Assembly (NCBI GenBank): GCA_947561715.1
Contig: OX387205.1
Span: 191,001-255,000, forward strand
Source: Ascidia mentula
Lineage: Eukaryota > Chordata > Ascidiacea > Phlebobranchia > Ascidiidae
DNA length: 64,000 bases
Direction of reading: 5' to 3'
Positions 1 to 9,689 of the stretch are shown here, piece after piece; position 1 is the stretch's first letter, and the number at the start of each line of letters is the position of its first letter. Below the pieces are notes generated by a model that did not search any database, was not told the DNA's origin, and saw nothing but the letters and a program-made list of their open reading frames with translations. Position numbers and translations under genes: made by a program.

Positions 1-537
1 GAATCGTTTGGCACGGGTGTATGTCGGTGACGTCAACATTTAGTTCAGTGGAAGCTCAATTCAATCTGCCAGCGTTTCGCCAACTTATCTCGGTTCCTCC
101 AGCGCACACAAAAATGTTATTCAGTGACCAGAGCGTCGCTCTGTTTGGAAGACTTAACATTGCATAGTAATCAACACTCAAAATGTAACTTTAAAAATCC
201 CGATTGTTTAAACAGTTTTGAACGTTTGATGCCAAAACTTCGACGTGTGTGAACGCCCACATTACAGACGAGTTAAGTAACCGAACCCGACATAAGTTTG
301 TTGATATGACACACTTACAACCGTATCCAATTTCTTCCACCTAGTTTGTGTTTGTGGATTCAGATGATTGCTTGACTTAAATCTTGGACGAAATAATTCG
401 TGCTTTATGCGTTGTTTAAAACTCTCATTTAAAAACCCGGTGGAGAAGTTTAAATTTGTGATTTAACTTGATTATGATCAGGTTGGACCGCGTGCAGGAG
501 GTCCAACTTTTGCCGAGTTTAAACCACTGTAGTTCAG
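1..537. other. Upstream stretch without recognised exon
   Basis: I see no open frame here resembling the first four membrane segments of a sugar transporter. The stretch ends in a pyrimidine-poor but usable acceptor (TTCAG at 533-537) leading into the first transporter exon I can read, so it is most likely intron or far-upstream sequence. Confidence 0.4.
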
Positions 538-2632
538 GTGTACTTAGGTGAAGTTGGGCCTCCGTATATACGAGGGTCGCTCGGAACTCTCTTCAACATT
601 GGTCTGGCGCTTGGTGTCCTCTTGGCGTTCGGGATTGGAGTCTTTGCCAACTGGAAGGTCTTAGCCGAAGTTGGTGGTGGTTTAGGTAAAATACCTTAAT
701 ATTGTTTCAATGCTTGGACTGAGAAAAATTATCCTACAACATAATTATTTTCTTCATAATCATGACAACAAATTGAAGAGATTTAACCAAGAGCTTCCCA
801 GACTTTTTAATTTCAAGTTTGTAAAGCCAAGGGTATTGGGGATGACGTCATAGTGTGTTTTGGATTTCTATTGTTGAAATTGTTTCTCTCTACGTTAAAG
901 TGAAGAAGATTTTAATCTTTCCAATGATCTCATAGTTTGTCTCGCAATTCTTTCCGCCGCCTGCATTCCTGAAAGTCCCTACTGGTTACTCAAGCGTGAC
1001 AAGGAAGCGGATGCCATACGATCGTTCAAATTTCTTCATGGCGGGAAAAAATATTTGATCAGAATCAGGCAAAGAATTTCCGAATACGAAAATGCTCCTG
1101 TTCAACCAAAGGTGGGCTGCATTCATTTTGTTGTTGACCAAAAAAGTGTTTGATTCTCCTGCCATGAATATATCATAAAAACAAAAACTTGTTTAACATT
1201 ATTTATAATCGATTGAGCCAAACATATTGAAATCAATTTATATTAAAACAAAACGTAGTGGAATTGTTTCAAGGTTAAAGTGTTCGTTTTTTATTGAACC
1301 TGAAAACTGATATGTTTGTTTAGATGAAATGGAGTTTTGATTCCTTGCGGAGACCTTTCTTCTACAAACCAATCTCCATCGTCGTTTGCCTCCACGCATT
1401 CCAACATTTCACAGGAATCAACGCGATTGTTTTTTACGCTCATTCGATATTTAAAAAAGCCGGATTCGAAAATGGTGAGAATTTAGGTTTATTTTCCCCC
1501 GAGTTATTTTCGTTCTCTTTGAATTCCGAAACTGAAATGTTGGAATGTGAAATTTCGAAGCAAGTTTCTTCCAAGATATCCCATAGTTTTCTCCCACAGA
1601 ACATCTCCCATCCATCCTCGTAGTCCTCACCCAAGCAGTTGTGATGTTCTTTACAATGCATCTCGTTGAAAAAGTCGGCCGAAAAAAATCACTCATTATT
1701 TCATCACTTGGTGTCGCTGCTTGCAACGCCACCCTGGGCGCGTGTTTGTTCCGCATGAGTGAACACGATAAGGCGCTTAAAGATTTGTTGATTTCAACCG
1801 GAAACAACGTCAGCGATTTTACTGGTGCTTCCCCTCAAGTGCAACCAGGTGTCGGGGAAACCCCAGGTAAATGTTTTCTCCAATTTGTCAAAATATTTAA
1901 ACGTGCGGGGTTGCCTTCCTGTATATGGCGGATTGGCCAACTTCGTGGCTGCTGCTTTTATTGATAAGTTAGGTTTAGATGATGCCATAGAAACAATATG
2001 TAAAATTTATTCTTCTGAATGGATGAGCGGGGAGCTTTACGTCAAACCCAGGTATGATTTTTATGTTTTAGTTGTTGCTTGGATCGCACTGCTCAGTACA
2101 TTGTTATTCATGGCTTTCTACGCAATCGGTTTGGGACCAATCGCCTACCTCGCCTTGGGGGAAATAATCCCGTTAAAATATCGTAGTGTCGGAAGTTCGA
2201 TCGCGACTTCGGTGAACGCAATATCCGCTTTCATCATCGTCAAAACATTCACGTTCTTTTCGGTAAGTTAACTTGTCTCAAAATATGTTTGCAGGAATAA
2301 TTTGATTCTAAAAGCGGGAAAATCAACAATGTTAGCGATGCATTTAATGATGAATCGTCGACTACAAACCGGAGATCCGGAACTTCACAAAACAACTTTC
2401 TTCATTCCAGGTTGTCATGACAACACACGGAGTTTTCTGGTTTTTTGCCGGGGTCAGTTTGCTCTCTACTGCCTTCGCGTGGCGATGCTTTCCCGAAACA
2501 AAAGGGAAAACCCTTTTCGAAATCGAATCTTTGTTCGATGGCCAGAAATCTTCCGATCCCAACGATAATGACATCACAATTGATCAAGAACATTCCCGCG
2601 CCATTGAAATTACTTCACTTACATCAGTATGA
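538..2632 (+). CDS. Class III facilitative hexose transporter, GLUT6/GLUT8-like (SLC2A family), 5' partial
   Basis: Major facilitator sugar porter, expected to move hexose across plasma or lysosomal/endosomal membrane. Six exons join in phase: 538-685, 936-1111, 1324-1474, 1600-1866, 2072-2262 and 2411-2632, giving 384 codons plus stop. Family marks seen in order: PPYIRG after TM4, PESPYWLLKR in the central loop, FTGINAIVFYA in TM7, VGRKK between TM8 and TM9, GLGPIAYLALGEIIPL in TM10 and PETKGKTLFEIE at the C-terminus. The loop before TM10 is short, and the order and spacing follow human GLUT8 more closely than GLUT1. The first 110-130 residues (TM1-4) are missing from my reading and probably lie left of the window. 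The reverse-strand and other-frame ORFs across this gene are shadows. The exact paralog (GLUT6 versus GLUT8) is not settled. Confidence 0.9.
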
Positions 2633-2698
2633 CGTCACCCATCATACGCTTTGTTTGTTAGTGTTTTATACGCTCAACAGCTTGAAATAGGCAAATTC

Positions 2699-2704
2699 AA
2701 TAAA
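2699..2704 (+). terminator. Polyadenylation signal of the hexose transporter
   Basis: AATAAA lies 67 bases after the transporter stop codon, in the 175-bp gap between two convergent genes. Confidence 0.6.
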
Positions 2705-2807
2705 ATATGATCGCGTTGCACATCGTGTTGTGTGTGGCGCCACCATGTGTTTAAATGTGAATCAACATTTTTTTCCTCATATTCTTGTTGTTTGAGCTCT
2801 CGGTTAT

Positions 2808-4450
2808 TCATGTCGTGTATTTTTCAGCAATCGATTCCTGGAATTCTTTCCATAGTTGAGTGTTGTAATCCAATTGTTTCTTCTTATTTCCTTTGGTCGG
2901 GGATTTCCATCCATCGTGAACCACAAAAGAATTGGAAAGAACCCCAAACTTGTAACCTGCTGCAGCCGTCTCGCATGACTGAAAACAAACAATGGTTATT
3001 CTGACGTAACACTCCATGACATGTTTCTACGTCAATCAGTTTCTTTCACATTAATAACTGATATTTCTTACCTGGCTCACTTTGTTGTACCCGTAACCCC
3101 TAAATTGCTCTGGAAAAAGGGGAATCCCATTGGAAGCGATGACGTATGGTTCCAGGGGCACACGCCATTTGATGTAATGCGAGATGCTGACGTCATTCTC
3201 TCCGATTAGTTCATTTTTCCGACTTGTTTTAAACCACTCGTCATATCCGGTCAGGTGATAACACGAAGTGCACCAATCGTGAAATATTCGAGTATTCATT
3301 GTTACGTAATACTGGTATAGAAGCTGTTGTATGTTGCGTGGTATCGACTCGGCGTTGGGATGATACTCGAAAGCTGGAAGAACGTAAACCACTTTGTCGG
3401 AGTCGTCAAACAGATGATGGCGTTCGGAAAAATCCAAGAATCTTTCCCTCAGTCCATCAGACAGAGTGAGGTCAATATCCAAGGTCAAATGCATCGCCGT
3501 CTTTGTGTTATTTCGAGCCACGTTGCGTAAAACGTTAACGGGGAACCACCTGTCCGAACTTCCCCCGCAGACGTCACTTTTCAAGTTCGTCAACAAATTT
3601 TCGCATTCAGATTCGCACGAGTCGTCGGAAGGTGGCAGCAAAGCGACCTTCGACTCCAATTCGGGACATCCCCTCGCTGGGCTTTCTGCGTCATGCGGTG
3701 CTACGTAGTGCCAGGTCACGTGATTCCGGACGGCAGGAAAATATGAACGCAATTGAAGGATGATCGAAACCACGTGATCAATTCCGCCAAACTGAGAAAA
3801 CACGTGGTTAGGTCACGTGGTTTGGTCACTTGAATTTTCAATGCATGATTAAGTTTCACCTACACTGTAAACGACCACCTCAATTGGTCCATTCCATGAT
3901 TCAGCTAAGTCAGGAATGTGGTGGAGTTTTGAAATATCGCCTTGCACCAAAACCGAAACTTCTTTCATGTTAGGAACCAGATCTGATGGAACCAAATTAC
4001 TGATAATTTGTAAATATTCGGATTCGCCAACTTTATGGATGACTTCATTTTCACAACTTAATCTGTCAGAAAAACAAAATCTTGACAGGAATAATAATTT
4101 AATCAATTCTGAGATTCATTCCCTGAATTTCTGTTACAATCGCTGAAGAATAACAAGGCACTGAATATTTTGTTGTAAATAAATTCCAAGCTGAGTTGAA
4201 GTCAATTTTTCCATTTGGATTGTTTTATTTTATTGGGTATAATTTTATCTCAATATAAGTCACACTATTTTGTCACTAAAGTATTTACAACTTAAGTAAT
4301 CGAACATTCGATGAATCTCGCCACTTCATACCTGGTGGGAACTTGGAAGGTCGCTTTCTTACCAAACTTGATGACGTAGACAAAGATCACAACCAACCAA
4401 AGTTGAACAAGAAAGACGAAGTGACGTTTGCAAGACGCGTGACGTGACAT
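2808..4450 (-). CDS. GT49 glycosyltransferase, B4GAT1-like (beta-1,4-glucuronyltransferase family)
   Basis: A Golgi type II glycosyltransferase of family GT49, the family of B4GAT1 and the second LARGE domain, which build the matriglycan primer on dystroglycan. Four exons join in phase: 4332-4450, 3864-4062, 3072-3791 and 2808-2978, giving 402 aa (human B4GAT1 is about 415). Exon 1 encodes a short basic tail (MSRHASCKRH) followed by a signal anchor (FVFLVQLWLVVIFVYVI). The GPIEVVVYS segment is followed by a DID metal-binding motif (LTLDIDLTLSDG), then VVYVLPAFEYHP, a WRVPLEPYVI block and FRGYGYNKVSQ. The last exon gives FGVLSNSFVVHDGWK, the conserved C-terminal histidine block. The start is chosen because it sits directly before the anchor and its exon ends in the phase exon 2 needs. 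Acceptor specificity cannot be read from sequence; a LARGE-type or orphan GT49 role is possible. Confidence 0.88.
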
Positions 4451-5170
4451 CAATTTCAATCGTGTGTTCACAACAATTTATTTGAAAGGACCGATGCCGT
4501 TTTAAAGACTGAACACGAAGCTTGTTGAAATGTGAACCCAACTGCCCATAATCTGCTGCCTGCAACAATCAAGCATTTAATCTACAACATGCGACCAGAA
4601 AACTGACTTCAACGCAATTGCTTCTAACTCTTGTGTATTTCTTGCACCGGAATATCCTGCTTGTCTGCTTCGGTCTACATTTAATTATTGATCACGATTG
4701 CTTCAATGCCCCAGGCTACAAACAGATTACGAAGGCATTCTACAATATGTCTATTCGGATTGTTTGAAATTTACGTCATTATGGGAAGGTACAACGTCCT
4801 CAAACGTGACGTCAGCCAACTATTTGCCAAGTTGTAAACCGCGATGTGAACAATTATAATTCTTAAGCCGGGTATAATTTACCATCCCTGGCAAGAGTTG
4901 TCTTTGATCGGCATCTGCGTGTGATTTTTTGTGATTTTCTCTTCGCAAACGTTGCAGATTATTTATCAGCATGAGAAATGCGTGTGAATAAAGATAGGAC
5001 AAAAAAAAACGATCAAACATAGCAGATTATGTGAGAGTGGATTCACTACACACAAAAATCCGTGGCGTATATGAAATGCCCAGAGAAAGACATGTGGGTG
5101 AAGTAATCTAAGTTGTGTGTGTGAAATATAATTCCATGCCGATTCCACCGACTGAACTTTGCTTTCTCAT
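4451..5170. other. 5' flank of the GT49 gene, no gene seen
   Basis: AT-rich sequence between the GT49 start codon and the first repeat unit. Only short unsupported frames occur on either strand. It should contain the GT49 promoter, but I cannot point to a motif. Confidence 0.4.
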
Positions 5171-6751
5171 CACTCTACAAGAGCAGGCGGTGGTCGAAGA
5201 GTCGATCTGGCCCTACTATGAGAGACAACCTTCGCGTGAAGGCGTGGGCTCAGTGAATGGTTTCGAGTGGCGAGAATGGTGCGGATAGGTTGGAATTTTG
5301 ACTGGGGCGGTGCGTGCCACGAGGTGGCAGAGTATGTGAAAGTGGCAAATATGTAGTAAGAGAACAAATGCCTCGTTTGGTGCAACATGCGTCAAAAGCT
5401 GTAAAAATGTATGCGAGTTGAAAAACAAACCACAGGGATAACTTGTTTTTATGTTAGCGTGGAGGGAATTAGAGTACCTGATGTTGTTGATTAGGAATAC
5501 GGTAACCGTTGTCTTGGTAATGCTGAACGTGAGCTGGGTTTTGATGCGGGCAGAATTGCGCGAGTAAGCATGTAGCGTTTCCATATTAAATACGCGGATA
5601 TGTGTAAGTGGTTCTAGATTCAAGGCAGTGGTGGTGCAAGAGGTTATCATCGAAATGTGTCAGTAAAGTTTAAAAGCGACTCTGGACGCCATGTTTGGTG
5701 TCTTGAGTCGCTTTTTTCCCTGAAAATTTTTTTCATTGTGTACACACAGAGTTGGTCGAATTTCGACAAAAAAAGAAAAAAACGCGCGAAAATCGAATGC
5801 CCACATTTCGGTTCGAATGACGAATCTGAGGCTGATAATTCAGCTTGAGATCCATCTTTCGAGTCGAGTTTTTCGCATCCGATCGACCAAAAGTGCTGAT
5901 TTTGCGCCTTCGAGCGACAAGTTTTAATTTTTCACAATGGAATTGCTGTTGCGATGCCGCAACCCTTCCATTGCTTGCCAGTCGTTCCGACCACATGAGC
6001 AGACCAACAACCGACTGATCGAAACTTGGCTTCCTCCACCAAGTGTCCGGACGGTAGGTTCGCATCCGCGTCACCCGCCACTTTGCCACACCACTCACTA
6101 TGCAACATCTCATCCTATCAAATCGACTTGCTTGCTTCGCCGCGCGAAAACAAACACCACTACCACACAACACATAGTAGTGCGATATCGAATCTGCGTA
6201 CACCGCTCGGTTTGCACCAACCACGCAAAACACGGCCAGGCAAAATTACATGAAAGTTTGTAACTCTTCCGGTCGGCGTACAGTTGCCCCATCCACATAG
6301 GGAAGATATCGACTCTGTGTGTACGTTTGGTTCAGAACCCTCTGGGCAACCTTCAGACGCAAAAAAACAATGATGGCCATCATCATAGCAGTGCAATATC
6401 GACTCTGTTCGCACGTTTTGCTTTAAGTCCATGGGCGCTGCTGGCTGTCTGGAAATATCAAATTTCCCGCAATCAATCTTTACCAATAGTTTGTACGTTG
6501 GCTTTCTGTTCGATCGACAAGATCGAAACTGATCAGAATTCACTTTCTGCAAATGCAGATCAAACACCATCCGCGCGTTCTCTCAATGTAGTTTAATATC
6601 AACTCTGTTCACACCGCTCGGTCCAGGTTGACAAAGTTTGAACTTCACCATCGAAAACTTTTCACAGAACGATACACACTAATATCGACTCCCTTCACAA
6701 CGCGACGACTTGCCCCATACACTAGTACAATATCGACTCTCTGTCCACAGC
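5171..6751. repeat. Tandem repeat unit 1 (about 1.58 kb)
   Basis: Begins CACTCTACAAGAGCAGGCGG and runs until the same words recur at 6752. It has lost two short segments relative to unit 2, around 5720-5810. It contains an imperfect hairpin at 5674-5713 followed by a T run, and about six copies of an ATATCGACTCTGT-like word near 6182, 6304, 6395, 6596, 6682 and 6729. The frames on both strands recur as shadows in each unit and match no family I know, so I treat it as non-coding repeat, probably mobile in origin. Confidence 0.85.
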
Positions 6752-8452
6752 CACTCTACAAGAGCAGGCGGTGGTCGAAGAGTCGATCTTGCCCTACTAT
6801 AAGAGACAACCTTCGTGTGAAGGCGTGGGCTCAGTGAGTGGCTTGGAGTGGCGAGAATGGTGCGGATAAGTTGGAATTTTGACTGGGGCGGTGCGTGCCA
6901 CGAGGTGGCAGAGTATATGAAAGTAGCAAATATGTAGTAAGAGAACAAATGCCTCGTTTGGTGCAGCATGCGTCAAAAGCTGTAAAAATGTATGCGAGTT
7001 GAAAAACAAATCACAGGGACAACTTGAATTTATGTTTGCGTGGAGGGAATTATAAAACATGTTGTTGATTAGGAATACGGTAAGCGTTGTCTTGGTAATA
7101 CTGAACGTGAGCTGGGTTTTGATGCGGGCAGAAAAATGCGAGTAAGAATGCAATGTTTCCAAATTAGTGGTTGTCACGCGGATATGTGTAAGTGGGTTCT
7201 AGAATCAAGGTAGCGGTGGTGCAAGAGGTTTAACATTGAAATGTGTCAGTAAAGTTTATAAGCGACTCTGGACGCCATGTTTGGTGTCTTGAGTCGCCTT
7301 TTTTCCTAAAAATTTTTTTGGACAAAAAAATAAAAATTTGCTAAAAAGGCGGTTGTGTGAACGCAGAGTCGACAAAATTGCCGTTTTTCGACCAGTTTTG
7401 GTTAATTTTTCCCATTGTGTACACACAGAGTTGGTCGAATTTCGACAAAAAAAGAAAAAAACGCGCGAAAACACAAAATCGAGCACATTTGGTCGATCGG
7501 ATGCCCACATTTCGTTTCGAATGACGAATCTGAGGCTGATAATTCAGCTTGAGATCCATCTTTCGAGTCGAGTTTTTGGCATCCGATCGACCAAAAGTGC
7601 TGATTTTGCGCCTTCGAGCGGCAAGTTTAAATTTTTCACAATGGAATTGCTGTTGCGATGCCGCAACCCTTCCATTGCTTGCCAGTCTTTCCGACCACGG
7701 AGCAGACCAACAACCAACTTATTGAAACTTGGCTTCCTCCACCAAGTGTCCGGACGGTAGGTTCGCATCCGCGTCACCCGCCACTTTGCCACACCACTCA
7801 CTGTGCAACATCTCATCCCATCAAATCGACTTGCTTGCTTCGCCGCGCGAAAACAAACACCACTACCACACAACTCATAGTAGTGCGATATCGAATCTGT
7901 GTACACAGCTCGGTTTGCACCAACCACGCAAAACACGGCCAGGCAAAATTACATGAAAGTTTGTAACTCTTACGGTCGGCGTACAGTTGCCCCTTCCACA
8001 TAGGGCAGATATCGACTCTGTGTGTACGTTTGGTTCAGAACCCTCTGGGCAACCTTCAGACTCAAACCACAAAGATGGCCATCATCATAGCAGTGCAATA
8101 TCGACTCTGTTCGCACGTTTTGCTTTAAGTCCATGGGCGCTGCTGCTGTCTGGAAATATCAAATTTCCCGCAATCAATCTTTACCAATAGTTTGTACGTT
8201 GGCTTTCCGTTCGATCGACAAGATCGAAACTGATCAGAATACACTTTCTGCAAATGCAGATCAAACACCATCCGCGCGTTCTCTCAATGTAGTTTAATAT
8301 CGACTCTGTTCACACCGCTCGGTCCAGGTTGACAAAGTTTGAACTTCACCATCGAAAACTTTTCACAGAACGATACACACTAATATCGACTCCCTTCACA
8401 ACGCGTCTACTTGCCCCTCACACTAGTACAATATCGAATCTCTGTCCACCGC
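6752..8452. repeat. Tandem repeat unit 2 (about 1.70 kb)
   Basis: Direct repeat of unit 1 at a 1,581-bp offset, highly similar throughout. It is about 120 bp longer because it keeps A/T-rich and GTCGA-rich pieces near 7318-7500 that unit 1 lacks. The hairpin recurs at 7260-7300 and the ATATCGACTCTGT-like words recur in the second half. Confidence 0.85.
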
Positions 8453-8970
8453 CACTCTACAAGAGCAGGCGGTGGTCGAAGAGTCGATCTTGCCCTACTA
8501 TAAGAGACAACCTTCGCGTGAAGGCGTGGGCTCAGTGAATGGTTTCGAGTGGCGAGAATGGTGCGGATAGGTTGGAATTTTGACTGGGGCGGTGCGTGTC
8601 ACGAGGTGGCAGAGTATATGAAAGTAGCAAATATGTAGTAAGAGAACAAATGCCTCGTTTGGTGCAGCATGCGTCACAAGCTGTGAAAATGTATGCAAAT
8701 TGAAAAACAAATCACAGGGATAACTTGTTTTTATGTTAGCGCAGAGGGAATTATAAAACATGTTGTTGATTAGGAATACGGTAAGCGTTGTCTTGGTAAT
8801 ACTGAACGTGAGCTGGGTTTTGATGTGGGCATAAAAGGGGAAGCGAAATAGCAGCGTTTCCAAACAAAGAAAGTTTTGGAGGGTTCTAATGTAATAAAGT
8901 TCTTGGAAAGTTTCTGATCCTAATAAACGACTCCGGACTCCATATGTGGTGTCTTGCGTCGCTTTTTTCA
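8453..8970. repeat. Partial tandem repeat unit 3
   Basis: Third copy of the unit start, similar to units 1 and 2 up to about 8840 and diverging afterwards. It ends in a related hairpin at 8926-8964 (AACGACTCCGGACTCC ... GCGTCGCTT) followed by a T run. Confidence 0.8.
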
Positions 8971-9036
8971 TAATTTTTTTTGCCTAAAATCTTTAATTTC
9001 CTTGCCTCTGCGCGTTTTCAGACATTTTTGATGACA

Positions 9037-9400
9037 AAAAAACACCACATATGGAGTCCAGAGTCGTTTATTAGGATTAGAAACCCTTCAAGATTATATT
9101 CGACCTATGTCTCAAACTAGAACCACCGAAACTAATCCGAGTGTGAAAAAATTAAAACTTGTCGCTCGAAGGCGCAAAATCAGCACTTTTGGTCGATCGG
9201 ATGCAAAAAAAAAAAGCTGAATTATCAGCCTCAGATTCGAACCGATATGTGGGCATCCGATCGACCAAATGTGCTCGATTTTGTGTTTTGTCGGAATTCG
9301 ACTAACTCTGTGTGTACACAATGGGAAAAATTAACCAAAAATGGTCGAAAAACGACAATTTTGTCGACTCAAAATTTATATTTCACCCAAAAAAAAAAAT
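9037..9400. repeat. Inverted tail of the repeat block
   Basis: 9041-9076 is the reverse complement of 8925-8957 (TAATAAACGACTC.GGACTC), giving a pair of about 33-bp inverted ends around an 80-bp spacer. 9159-9370 is the reverse complement of the GTCGATCGG/TCGACC-rich part of unit 2 (about 7390-7630). The block therefore carries the same sequence in both orientations, as in foldback or composite MITE arrays. Confidence 0.75.
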
Positions 9401-9689
9401 CAAGGTCATAGCAGTATTGAACAAAACACCAATCACTGCAACACCAACGTTGGTGGGTCCTTAAAATTAATGTTAATTGAAGTTTTCATATCTTTGTAAT
9501 TATTCTTTTATTTCCTGGCCTTTTGCTTGGAACCAAAATAAACGCATAAAAAAGTAAAGCATTACTAATAAAAATAAATTCAAAAAACAAGTTGCACTAC
9601 ATAAACAAAAGAGCAATTTGCAGCACCAATAAAATCTAACTTGAAGAGTAAAGTCAAAAATACAGGGGAAAGTGTTAATTTGTTAAATT
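9401..9689. other. 3' flank of CCDC191
   Basis: AT-rich sequence after the CCDC191 stop codon. A reverse-strand AATAAA (plus-strand TTTATT, 9507-9512) is a possible but distant polyadenylation signal. No gene seen. Confidence 0.35.

Noticed and set aside
1867-2071. Open frame across the transporter intron (part of 1825-2271)
   Set aside because: Skipping this stretch joins the flanking exons in the right phase and family alignment; including it adds unrelated residues.
5216-5650. Minus-strand frame of 144 codons (and copies at 6797-7177 and 8498-8971)
   Set aside because: It recurs in each repeat unit, has no recognisable domain and differs in length between copies; treated as a chance frame in a repeat.
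5733-6233. Minus-strand frame of 166 codons in repeat unit 1
   Set aside because: Its counterpart in unit 2 is shorter and the product looks low-complexity; no family recognised.
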